From: Aquitalea magnusonii
GTDB lineage: Bacteria; Pseudomonadota; Gammaproteobacteria; Burkholderiales; Chromobacteriaceae
Direction: 5' to 3'
Assembly: GCF_002217795.2 (NCBI RefSeq)
Contig: NZ_AP018823.1
Span: forward strand, 992,001-1,056,000
Length of the DNA stretch: 64,000 nucleotides
In this document: piece by piece, positions 56,909-64,000 of the stretch
How positions within the stretch are numbered: the first letter of the stretch is position 1
How the letters are laid out: the number at the start of each line of letters is the position of its first letter
Notes under the pieces: generated by a model
What the model saw: only the letters and a program-made list of their open reading frames with translations
What the model was told of the DNA's origin: nothing
Database searches by the model: none
Made by a program: the position numbers and the translations under genes

Positions 56909-57087
56909 GGTGATTCTGCATTCATGATGAACAATGCGACCACCTTAATCAGGCGGTCGCTGCATCACAAGCAGGCTGGTGCAGGTTTTACATGGCTTTG
57001 AGCGAAGCGAAATGATTTAGCCCCGTTTAACATGCTTTACACGGTAGGGTGTGTGGCGACTGCACCCGGTGGCTGCTTTGTGGCGAC

Positions 57088-57642
57088 TCAGAAATGATAG
57101 TGCGCAAAGGTAAACAGCACATTGCCATTGCCCTTGCCGCCGGGGATGTAAGTGCTGTTGATGGTGAACTTGCCATAACTGATGCCCACTAGCGGCAGTA
57201 CGCCGGGGAAGGGGAAGGAGTGCAGGGTGTCGGTTCGGGAGGTGATGAAGGCGGTGTAGCCGATCTCGGCCCGCCATTCACCGGCACGGGCAAAGGGGTG
57301 GGTGTAGGCATACCCTACAATCGGTTCCACTTCCTTGTGCGAATCCAGAAAGGCCATGGCATACAGGGCATGCCAGTTATCGTTGTCATCGCGCAGGCTG
57401 CGGCCCAGGCCAAAGCCCCAGGGGTTTTCGTTGAACTCGGCAATCTTCTGTTTGGTATAGGCCCAGCGCATGTGGTAGGTATTCAGCGGCAGATAGGCAT
57501 CCAGCGTGCCATCATCCCAGACATGCTGTACTTCGTTGCGGGCGCTGTCCCACAGTGAGTCGGCATGCGCCACGGTGGCAAGGCTACAGGAGAGCACGGA
57601 GGCAAGCGCCAGTGCGGTGTTCAGGCGGGTGTGTGAAAGCAT
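57088..57642 (-). CDS. pagP: Lipid A palmitoyltransferase PagP
   Basis: 184 residues from ATG at 57642 (an ATG 30 bp upstream is possible). Signal peptide MLSHTRLNTALALASVLSCS ends near AHA-DS. It is an outer-membrane beta-barrel enzyme that transfers palmitate from phospholipid to lipid A. The catalytic His is in TYHMRWAY and the Asp-Ser pair in AFLDSHKEVEP, as in E. coli PagP. The protein ends in an aromatic HF, the barrel assembly signal. PhoPQ-like control is known in enterics but not visible here. Confidence 0.92.
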   Translation of the reverse strand: MLSHTRLNTALALASVLSCSLATVAHADSLWDSARNEVQHVWDDGTLDAYLPLNTYHMRWAYTKQKIAEFNENPWGFGLGRSLRDDNDNWHALYAMAFLDSHKEVEPIVGYAYTHPFARAGEWRAEIGYTAFITSRTDTLHSFPFPGVLPLVGISYGKFTINSTYIPGGKGNGNVLFTFAHYHF

Positions 57643-57756
57643 GAAGATCGATATGCGGTACAGCCGCGGCATGGCCGGCTGCAGGGTTGCGGGAAGATGT
57701 CAGACTGAGATGTTACCTGTCTGCTTGCATGGGTCAAGCCAGCTCGGCAGACCATC

Positions 57757-58122
57757 TCAATGACTGGAAAGTTCCCGTAGCTTGCGTTCGGCCCCGCGCA
57801 TGTCTCGGCTAAGCTGCAGCAGGCCGGCGGCGGCACTGGGCGAGTGGGCGTGCAGGCGCTGGGCGGCGGCCTCCAGCAGGGTCACGGCCTTGTGCCATTC
57901 ACCAAATTCCAGATACAGGCAGGCACGTTCGTACAGCGTCATGCTGTCTTCGCTACGCAGCGTCAGCGGACTTGTCAGCATGCCATGCATGCGGTTGAGC
58001 CTTTGCTGGCATAGCGCTTGCACAGCAGGCAGAAACTGCTGGCATAGCTTGCCCGCACTGGCATTATCCAGAGGGGGCAGCACTTTACGGCGGGAGGTGA
58101 GGCGGGCAATCAGCTTGAACAT
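57757..58122 (-). CDS. Hypothetical protein, TPR-like
   Basis: 121 residues, no signal peptide or membrane segment. The middle part LYERACLYLEFGEWHKAVTL resembles a tetratricopeptide-type helix pair. Family not recognised. It lies between pagP and cysB on the same strand. Confidence 0.55.
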   Translation of the reverse strand: MFKLIARLTSRRKVLPPLDNASAGKLCQQFLPAVQALCQQRLNRMHGMLTSPLTLRSEDSMTLYERACLYLEFGEWHKAVTLLEAAAQRLHAHSPSAAAGLLQLSRDMRGAERKLRELSSH

Positions 58123-58258
58123 GAAACAGGCAGTCCTTGCCGGTGCAAGGACCGGGCATTCAGCAAATCAGCCTGCAGAATACCCGTCTGCCACGTCAAC
58201 TTGCGGCAAGAAACATCAATTTCTGTAATGTCCTGGCCGACTGATGCCCTGGGCCTGA

Positions 58259-59188
58259 TCAGTCTTGCAGCGCCGGGCTCAAGGCGCTGCGCACCGTAGT
58301 TTCATCCAGCGCGGCGGAGCACAGCTCGATAAAGCGGTAGGCATAACTGCGCAGGTAGTGACCACGCCGAATGGCGATGCGGGTGGTCTGCTGGCCAAAC
58401 AGCGGTTCTCCGGCCACCACTTGCACCGCCTTGTCGCGCTGCGGGTCTACCGCCATGGAGGCAACAATGCCCACCGCCAGTTCCAGTTCGACATAAGTCT
58501 TGATCACGTCGGCATCCAGGGCCGACATCACGATGTCCGGCACCAGCCCGGCGCGGGCAAAGGCACGGTCGATCTGGGCGCGGCCGGTAAAACCCTGGTG
58601 GTAGGTGACGATGGGGTATTCGGCCAGGGTTTCCAGCGACAGCGTCTGCTGGTGCAGCGGGTGATGCGGTGGGGCAATCACGCTGTGATACCAGCCGTAG
58701 TAGGGAAAGGACACCAGTTCCGGCACTTCGGCCACCGCCTCGGTGGCGATGCCAATGTCGGCATCACCCGATTGCAGCAGGCGTACCAGCTCTTCCGGGC
58801 TGGCCTGATGCAGCACCAGATGTACCTTGGGAAAAGCTTTCTTGAATGCGGTGACCACTTGCGGCAAGGCATAGCGTGCCTGGGTGTGGGTGGTGGCGAT
58901 GGTGAGCTGACCTTCGTCGCGCTGGCTGAATTGTTCTGCCAGACGCTTGATATTGCCGGCATCCAGCAGCATGCGCTCCACGATGGTGAGCAATTCCTTG
59001 CCTGGGTCGGTCAGGCCGAGAAAACGCTTGCCCTTGCGCACGAACAGCTCCACGCCCAGTTCGTCTTCCAGGTCCTTGATGTGTTTGCTGACGCCGGATT
59101 GCGAGGTGTACAGCGCATTGGCCACTTCGGTCAGGTTGAAGTTTTGCCGTACGGTTTCACGGATGATGCGCAGTTGCTGGAAGTTCAT
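58259..59188 (-). CDS. cysB: LysR-family sulfur regulator CysB
   Basis: 309 residues. The N-terminal sequence MNFQQLRIIRETVRQNFNLT and TSQSGVSKHIKDLEDELGVE is typical of CysB/Cbl. The effector domain contains the TTHTQARYALPQVV region that binds N-acetylserine in CysB. It regulates sulfate assimilation and sulfonate use. cys structural genes are not in the window. Confidence 0.93.
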   Translation of the reverse strand: MNFQQLRIIRETVRQNFNLTEVANALYTSQSGVSKHIKDLEDELGVELFVRKGKRFLGLTDPGKELLTIVERMLLDAGNIKRLAEQFSQRDEGQLTIATTHTQARYALPQVVTAFKKAFPKVHLVLHQASPEELVRLLQSGDADIGIATEAVAEVPELVSFPYYGWYHSVIAPPHHPLHQQTLSLETLAEYPIVTYHQGFTGRAQIDRAFARAGLVPDIVMSALDADVIKTYVELELAVGIVASMAVDPQRDKAVQVVAGEPLFGQQTTRIAIRRGHYLRSYAYRFIELCSAALDETTVRSALSPALQD

Positions 59189-59290
59189 GCCGCGGCCTCC
59201 GTGCGGGACAGCGACAGAAAGGGGTGCTGCGGTGTGCTCACTGCACGAAGGAAGAAATTGGCCATGAAACTATCCTGATTCATATAACTT

Positions 59291-59311
59291 AAAACAGGAT
59301 ATTTCTGTTTT
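59291..59311. terminator. AT-rich hairpin between the DeoR gene and cysB
   Basis: AAAACAG and CTGTTTT form a 7-bp stem with a 7-base loop. It is 66 bp past the DeoR-gene stop and about 100 bp upstream of cysB. It may be a weak terminator or part of the cysB promoter region, which is markedly AT-rich. Confidence 0.35.
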
Positions 59312-59377
59312 TAATATAACAAAAATAACGTTTTCTTGTTTGCATATGCCATCTTGATCTCAGTGGGGCTGGCACCA

Positions 59378-60145
59378 TCACACCAGCCACATTTCTCCTG
59401 TCAGTGCCGCCAGTTGCTGGCAGGCCGGCATGTCGGCCGCCTGCCGGTTGCTGATCAGCAAGTCGATGTCGCTGGCGGTGCAGGTGCTGATGCGGCTGTT
59501 GATGCCCAGTTTGCTGCAGTCGGCCAGCATATAGACCTGATCCGCCTGAGCGCACATGGCGCGCGCCACCTCTGCTTCACGCGGGTCGTAATTGCTGGCG
59601 CCCATGCTGGCGCTGACGCCGACGGGCGACAGCAGGGCGATGTCGGCGTGATAACGGTAGATTTCCGCCACCGTGGTGCCGCCCACCGTGGCCGGCGCGC
59701 GTTCACCCAGTTCACCCCCCAGCATGATGAGCTGATGGCCCTTGTCCTGTGCGGGCCGGCGCAAGGCCAGTGCCACTTCGAAAGCATTGGTGATGATGGT
59801 CATGCCGCTGAGCGTGGCCAGTTCGCGCGCCAGCAGTGCGGTGGTGGTGCCGGCATCGATGAACAGCGTTTGTCCCTGCTGCAGCCTGCTGCAAGCGGCG
59901 CGGGCGATAGCCTGCTTGTAAGGCACTTGTTGCTGGGCGCGCTCGGCAATTGGCGCTTCCTCGCCGCTGCGGGCAATCACGCCGCCATGGGTGCGGCGCA
60001 ACTCTCCCATGGCTTCCAGGGCCGCCACATCGCGGCGTACCGTTTCTCGCGATACCTGCAATGCGCTGACCAGTTGTTCTGTGCTCAGGCGGTGTTGCGT
60101 GGACAGCAAGGCGCGGATGCGCTGGTAGCGTTCCTGTTGCCACAT
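59378..60145 (-). CDS. DeoR-family transcriptional regulator
   Basis: 255 residues from ATG at 60145, with AGGAG about 10 bases upstream. N-terminal helix-turn-helix LSTEQLVSALQVSRETVRRD, then the sugar-phosphate-sensing DeoRC domain (IDAGTTTALLARELA, then VGGTTVAEIY). It is divergent from a secreted HAD phosphatase with a 221-bp spacer, so it probably regulates it. Confidence 0.9.
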   Translation of the reverse strand: MWQQERYQRIRALLSTQHRLSTEQLVSALQVSRETVRRDVAALEAMGELRRTHGGVIARSGEEAPIAERAQQQVPYKQAIARAACSRLQQGQTLFIDAGTTTALLARELATLSGMTIITNAFEVALALRRPAQDKGHQLIMLGGELGERAPATVGGTTVAEIYRYHADIALLSPVGVSASMGASNYDPREAEVARAMCAQADQVYMLADCSKLGINSRISTCTASDIDLLISNRQAADMPACQQLAALTGEMWLV

Positions 60146-60366
60146 GGCTGCGGTACTCCTGCGGGAAGACAGTGGAAGAATGGCAATGCACATTGCGAGA
60201 TAGCAGAGGGGGCTGTCAAGCCGCTTGCCGCGCGCTCAGGCTGGGTCGCATTCCGGCATTTTGTGTACTTTTGTGGCAAAGTTGTAATATTGGGTATTTA
60301 TCATGCTGTGCATGCTGACGGGCAGAGAGTCTGTCCGTCCACCCCTACACCATCCCGGGAGAGACC

Positions 60367-61644
60367 ATGCAGCGCCGCCAGTTCATACATGCCCTTGCCG
60401 CCGTAACCGCCAGCAGCCCCCTGCTGCTGACGTCCACCACCGCCCGCGCTGCTGCCGGCAATGTCAGCGTGCCGCTGGATGCGGCGCGCTGGTCGCCGCG
60501 CAATGTACAGCGGCTGCAATTGCTGCTTAGTCAGCATGGCAGTGCCAGTGCGGCTTACCGCGCCGAGCGCAAGCCGTATGCCGTGTTCGACTGGGATAAC
60601 ACCTGCATCATGAACGACTGCGAAGAAGCGCTGCTGATGTACCAGATCAACCACCTGCAGTACAAGCTGACGCCCGAGGAGTTCAGCCAGGTAGTGTGGC
60701 GCGATGTGCCGGATGAAACCTTTATCGCCGACTACAAGACGGTGGATGGCCAGCCGGTGCGGATGGCGGATATCGCGGCGGATGTGGTGTCTGACTACCG
60801 CTGGCTGTATACCAATTACCAGGGCCTGGCCGGCAGCCGCAGCCTGGAGGAAATCCAGGCCAGCGAGCAGTTCAAGGATTTTCGCGCCAAGCTGTATTTC
60901 ATGTATGACGCCATCTGCGACAGCTTCCCGCTGGAAATCGGCTACAAGTGGATCATCTATTTCTACAAGAACATGAGCCCGGCGGAATTGCAGGCGATGG
61001 CAATGGCCTCCAACAAGGCGGCCTTGGGCGACGCGCTGCGCAAAGTGCGTTATGAAAGCCCGCGCAGCCTGCCGGGCAAGGCCGGGGTGGTGGCGGATAC
61101 CCATTTTCATGGCATCCGCGTGCATGAGGAAATCCGCGGTCTGATGCACACCCTGCGCGCCAACGGGATTGATGTGTATGTCAGCACCGCTTCGATTGAC
61201 GATGTGGTGCGGGTGTTTGCCGGTCATGAAGATTTTGGCTACGGCGTGCCGGCGGAAAACGTCATCGGCCTGCGGCTGGAAATGGCGGATGGCAAATATA
61301 CCGACCGCTATCAGCCGGGTTGGCACTTTAACTGGGGGCCGGGCAAAACCGTGGGCATCCGCCAGCAGCTACAGGCGAAAAAAGGCTATGGCCCCATCCT
61401 GGTGGCCGGTGATAGCGATGGCGATGCCTGGATGCTGCGCGATTTTGCCGACACCTCGGTGGGGCTGATTGTGAATCGCATGAAGAAAGGCGAGATCGGC
61501 GCGGATAGCAAACTGGCCGCCGAGCAATTGGGTCAGCCGCAGGCGCGCTTCATTCTGCAGGGACGGGACGAAAGCACCGGCCTGATGTTGCCGGATGAAC
61601 AATCGCTGAAATACGGTAAGCGCGAACGCAAGCTGCTGGCCTGA
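60367..61644 (+). CDS. Secreted HAD-superfamily phosphatase
   Basis: 425 residues. The N-terminus MQRRQFIHALAAVTASSPLL has a twin-arginine pattern, so Tat export is plausible. HAD motif I is DWDNT (Asp75, Asp77). Motif III lysine is near GPGKTVGI and motif IV is VAGDSDGDAWML. A long cap region separates motif I from the rest. It is similar in style to secreted phosphorylcholine phosphatases, but the substrate is not determined. GGGAGA precedes the ATG. Confidence 0.85.
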   Translation: MQRRQFIHALAAVTASSPLLLTSTTARAAAGNVSVPLDAARWSPRNVQRLQLLLSQHGSASAAYRAERKPYAVFDWDNTCIMNDCEEALLMYQINHLQYKLTPEEFSQVVWRDVPDETFIADYKTVDGQPVRMADIAADVVSDYRWLYTNYQGLAGSRSLEEIQASEQFKDFRAKLYFMYDAICDSFPLEIGYKWIIYFYKNMSPAELQAMAMASNKAALGDALRKVRYESPRSLPGKAGVVADTHFHGIRVHEEIRGLMHTLRANGIDVYVSTASIDDVVRVFAGHEDFGYGVPAENVIGLRLEMADGKYTDRYQPGWHFNWGPGKTVGIRQQLQAKKGYGPILVAGDSDGDAWMLRDFADTSVGLIVNRMKKGEIGADSKLAAEQLGQPQARFILQGRDESTGLMLPDEQSLKYGKRERKLLA

Positions 61645-61666
61645 GCCGCAGCGGCCTGCCGTGCTG

Positions 61667-62707
61667 TCAACGAGCAAACCAGATGGCGCGGTAAGCTTGC
61701 TGATAGGGCAGGCCTGCATCGATCTCCTGATTGCCCAGTTGTTGCAGCAATTGGCGGGTAAGCAGGATGGGTTTGCTGACATAACCGCTGGGTTTGGCAT
61801 TGGCAAAGGCGCGATTCATTTCATCCGCCAGTTGCCAGCCTTGCACCCCCAGCGGTTCTGCCACGGTGGCCACTTGCTGTGACAGCCCGGCCCGTATGCG
61901 GGTGATGGCCTTGCTGGAGCCATCACCGGCCGAGATGTTGCGGATGTCCGCCCGCCCTGCATGCAGCAGCGGGTAGTTCATTTCGTCAAAATACACATCG
62001 TTGATGGCCAGGGTATGCGTCCATTGGCGTCCATAGCGCTGGTTCAACTGACGCACGATGCCCTCCATGCGCTGATTGGCGCTGTTGATGGGAATGTTCT
62101 CGATAGCCAGCAGCTTGCAGCCGCTGCAGCGCTGGATTTGCTCCTGCATGTAGCGGGTTTTGCTATTGGCAATGTCAAACCGTGCGTCATTGAAAATCAC
62201 TACGCCTGCACTGCCGCGACTTTGCTGTATCACATGGTTGGCGGCGCTACGGGCCACTTCCTGCGGATCGGTGCTGATGTTGTAAAACAGTCCCGGCACC
62301 ACGCCAGGCCGGGCTGCGGCATGCCAGCCCACCAGGACGATATGCGCACGCTGCGCCTGTGCCAGCTCAGCGGAAAGACTGGCCGCCTCGAATCCTCCCA
62401 GGATAATACCGTTGCTGCGGCTGGCAATGGCGCTGGCAAACGCCTTGCGCAGCAGCAGATTATCGCCCTGGGCATCCAGTACCTGTATCTGCCAGCCCAG
62501 CAGCCGGGCGGCACTGGCAAAGGCGCGATAGTTGCCACCGATGCCGCCATTGCGCAAATCCTGCGCAATATAGGTGACCAGATAATGCCCAGGCTGGCGC
62601 GCCGGGCCATCTTTGGGGCCATCCCAGTTTCGCGCCGCCGTTGCGGCCAGTCCCTGAGCGGCAGACAGGACCAGTAGTAACAGCAGCAAAGCTCTGCATA
62701 TCGCCAT
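61667..62707 (-). CDS. Periplasmic sugar-binding protein, Peripla_BP_4 type
   Basis: 346 residues with a signal peptide (cut near GLA-AT). It has a ribose-binding-protein-like fold (ASRSNGIILGGFEAASLSAE, then AINDVYFDEMNYPLL). No ABC permease or ATPase is adjacent, so it is an orphan. It may serve a chemoreceptor or a distant transporter. Convergent with the HAD gene. Confidence 0.82.
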   Translation of the reverse strand: MAICRALLLLLLVLSAAQGLAATAARNWDGPKDGPARQPGHYLVTYIAQDLRNGGIGGNYRAFASAARLLGWQIQVLDAQGDNLLLRKAFASAIASRSNGIILGGFEAASLSAELAQAQRAHIVLVGWHAAARPGVVPGLFYNISTDPQEVARSAANHVIQQSRGSAGVVIFNDARFDIANSKTRYMQEQIQRCSGCKLLAIENIPINSANQRMEGIVRQLNQRYGRQWTHTLAINDVYFDEMNYPLLHAGRADIRNISAGDGSSKAITRIRAGLSQQVATVAEPLGVQGWQLADEMNRAFANAKPSGYVSKPILLTRQLLQQLGNQEIDAGLPYQQAYRAIWFAR

Positions 62708-62862
62708 GGCTAACTTCCGGTATGACGGGTTGTCATGATGATGAAGTGGATGAGAGGGTTACTGAATACTTTTAGTAGCAAGACTCTGTCTGATTTTATA
62801 CAGCGAAATTATGAATCTCGTGAAAATTGTCGAATGCTTGCGTTAGCGCAGAAAATGCATTG

Positions 62863-62888
62863 AAAAACCGCCCGGCAGGCGGGCGGTT
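62863..62888 (-). terminator. Terminator of the thiolase gene
   Basis: On the minus strand AACCGCCC and GGGCGGTT pair across a 7-base loop and are followed by a T-run (A-run at 62863-62867). It lies 19 bp past the thiolase stop. Confidence 0.8.
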
Positions 62889-62906
62889 TGCCAAGCGTTG
62901 ATCGCC

Positions 62907-64000
62907 TCAGAGGCGTTCGAAAATCACCGCAATACCCTGGCCGCCGCCAATACACATGGTGGCCAGTGCATAGCGGCCATGGATGCGCTGCAGCTCATGC
63001 ACTGCCTTGGTGGCAATCACCGCGCCGCTGGCACCCACCGGGTGGCCCAGGGCAATCGCGCCACCGTTGGGGTTGCAGCGCGCCGGGTCCAGGCCCAGCC
63101 CCTTGCATACCGCCAGCGATTGGGCGGCAAAGGCTTCGTTGGATTCGATGACATCCATCTGGTCCAGGCTCAGTCCGGCACGCTGCAGCGCGGCCTGGGT
63201 GGCCGGAATCGGGCCTTCACCCATGATGTGGTTGGGCACACCGCTCACCGCATAGGACACGATGCGTGCCAGCGGCTGGTGGCCGGCGGCCGCGGCAGCA
63301 TCCGCCCCGGCCAGTACCAGGAAGGCTGCACCATCATTGATGCCCGAGGCATTGCCTGCCGTCACCGAGCCGTCCTTCTTGAAGGCTGGTTTCATCTTGC
63401 CCAGCGCTTCCAGGGTGGTGGCACGCGGATGTTCGTCGGTATCGAATACCACCTCGCCCTTGCGGGTTTGGCTGACGATGGGGACGATCTGCGAAACGAA
63501 ATGCCCGGCTGCAATGGCCGCGGCGGCGCGCTGCTGCGAGGCCAGCGCAAACGCATCCTGCTCTTCGCGTGTCAGTTGCCATTTGTCCACCAGGTTCTCG
63601 GCGGTGATGCCCATGTGGCCCACACCGAAGGGATCGGTCAGTGCGGCGGTCATCATGTCCACGGCCTTTACATCTCCCATGCGTGCGCCACTGCGCAATT
63701 GCGGCAACAGGTAACCGGCACGCGACATGACTTCCACCCCGCCACCGATGGCGTAATCACCATCACCCAGCATGATGGCCTGGGCGCTAGATACCACCGC
63801 CTGCAAGCCGGAACCGCACAGGCGGTTTACCGCCATGGCAACCGATTCCATCGGCAGACCGGCGGCAATGGAGGCCAGCCGGGCCACATAGGCGTAGCGG
63901 CTTTCGGTGGGAATGCAGTTGCCCACGGTGACATGATGGATCTGGCTGGCATCCACTCCGGAACGGGCTAGCGCTTCTTTCATCACCAGGCCGCCAAGGT
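62907..64000 (-). CDS. Acetyl-CoA C-acyltransferase (thiolase), N-terminus cut by the window
   Basis: The frame stays open through base 64000, so the start is outside; a GTG at 63986 is internal. 364 residues are visible. The acyl-enzyme Cys lies in NRLCGSGLQAV, the His in GHPVGASGA and the second Cys in MCIGGGQG. NEAFAAQSLAV is the thiolase block. It condenses acetyl-CoA or cleaves ketoacyl-CoA; degradative or biosynthetic direction cannot be told. Confidence 0.95.
   Translation of the reverse strand, partial: LGGLVMKEALARSGVDASQIHHVTVGNCIPTESRYAYVARLASIAAGLPMESVAMAVNRLCGSGLQAVVSSAQAIMLGDGDYAIGGGVEVMSRAGYLLPQLRSGARMGDVKAVDMMTAALTDPFGVGHMGITAENLVDKWQLTREEQDAFALASQQRAAAAIAAGHFVSQIVPIVSQTRKGEVVFDTDEHPRATTLEALGKMKPAFKKDGSVTAGNASGINDGAAFLVLAGADAAAAAGHQPLARIVSYAVSGVPNHIMGEGPIPATQAALQRAGLSLDQMDVIESNEAFAAQSLAVCKGLGLDPARCNPNGGAIALGHPVGASGAVIATKAVHELQRIHGRYALATMCIGGGQGIAVIFERL

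Noticed and set aside
58265..59278. A 337-codon plus-strand frame opposite cysB
   Set aside because: Shadow of CysB with no ribosome-binding site or domain.
62898..63971. A 357-codon plus-strand frame opposite the thiolase
   Set aside because: The thiolase on the minus strand has all catalytic motifs; the opposite frame has none.

Overview
The window is about 60% GC and densely coded. It reads as a chromosomal segment of a motile, aerobic betaproteobacterium. The fli gene order, a Neisseriales-type 'Gcr' family protein, the pepP-ubiH-type operon and the ald/htpX/TerC neighbours point to Chromobacteriaceae (Aquitalea, Chromobacterium or Vogesella-like). That placement is inference from gene content, not a database match. 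No rRNA, tRNA, CRISPR array, prophage or insertion sequence was seen.

Region 1 (1-8357): a truncated chemoreceptor, a very large membrane-bound six-PAS GGDEF-EAL protein, a periplasmic solute-binding protein, the 23S rRNA methyltransferase RlmF and a low-molecular-weight tyrosine phosphatase.

Region 2 (8440-25950): the flagellar export/motor cluster. A receiver-less CheB-type methylesterase and a sigma-54 response regulator (FleR/FlrC type) lead into fliEFGHIJ. A convergent Fe(III) ABC transporter operon with a Fur box interrupts the cluster. It resumes at fliK behind a well-formed sigma-54 promoter, then fliL-M-N-O-P, a GNAT acetyltransferase, fliQ and fliR.

Region 3 (26027-42939): housekeeping and envelope genes. 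These are yebC, pepP and two ubiquinone hydroxylases, dsbC, a TonB-like protein, acyl-CoA-binding protein, alanine dehydrogenase, a diguanylate cyclase, a SpecificRecomb-family membrane protein, a NhaR-like regulator, htpX and a TerC protein. It ends with a CLC-F type fluoride antiporter behind a fluoride riboswitch that carries an extra hairpin.

Region 4 (43003-49604): a five-gene catabolic cluster: aldehyde dehydrogenase, MFS importer, enolase-superfamily enzyme, GMC oxidoreductase and IclR regulator. An inverted repeat and promoter precede it. It looks like an uptake and oxidation route for a sugar-acid-like compound.

Region 5 (49605-64000): transporters (three MFS, one EamA), CDP-diacylglycerol pyrophosphatase, PagP, LysR regulators including CysB, a DeoR regulator divergent from a secreted HAD phosphatase, an orphan sugar-binding protein, and a thiolase cut by the window end.

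Best leads: the expanded fluoride riboswitch; the iron operon and the GNAT gene inside the flagellar cluster; the Fur/sigma-54 divergent control region; the uncharacterised catabolic cluster with its operator-like repeat; and the polytopic membrane protein conventionally called a recombinase.
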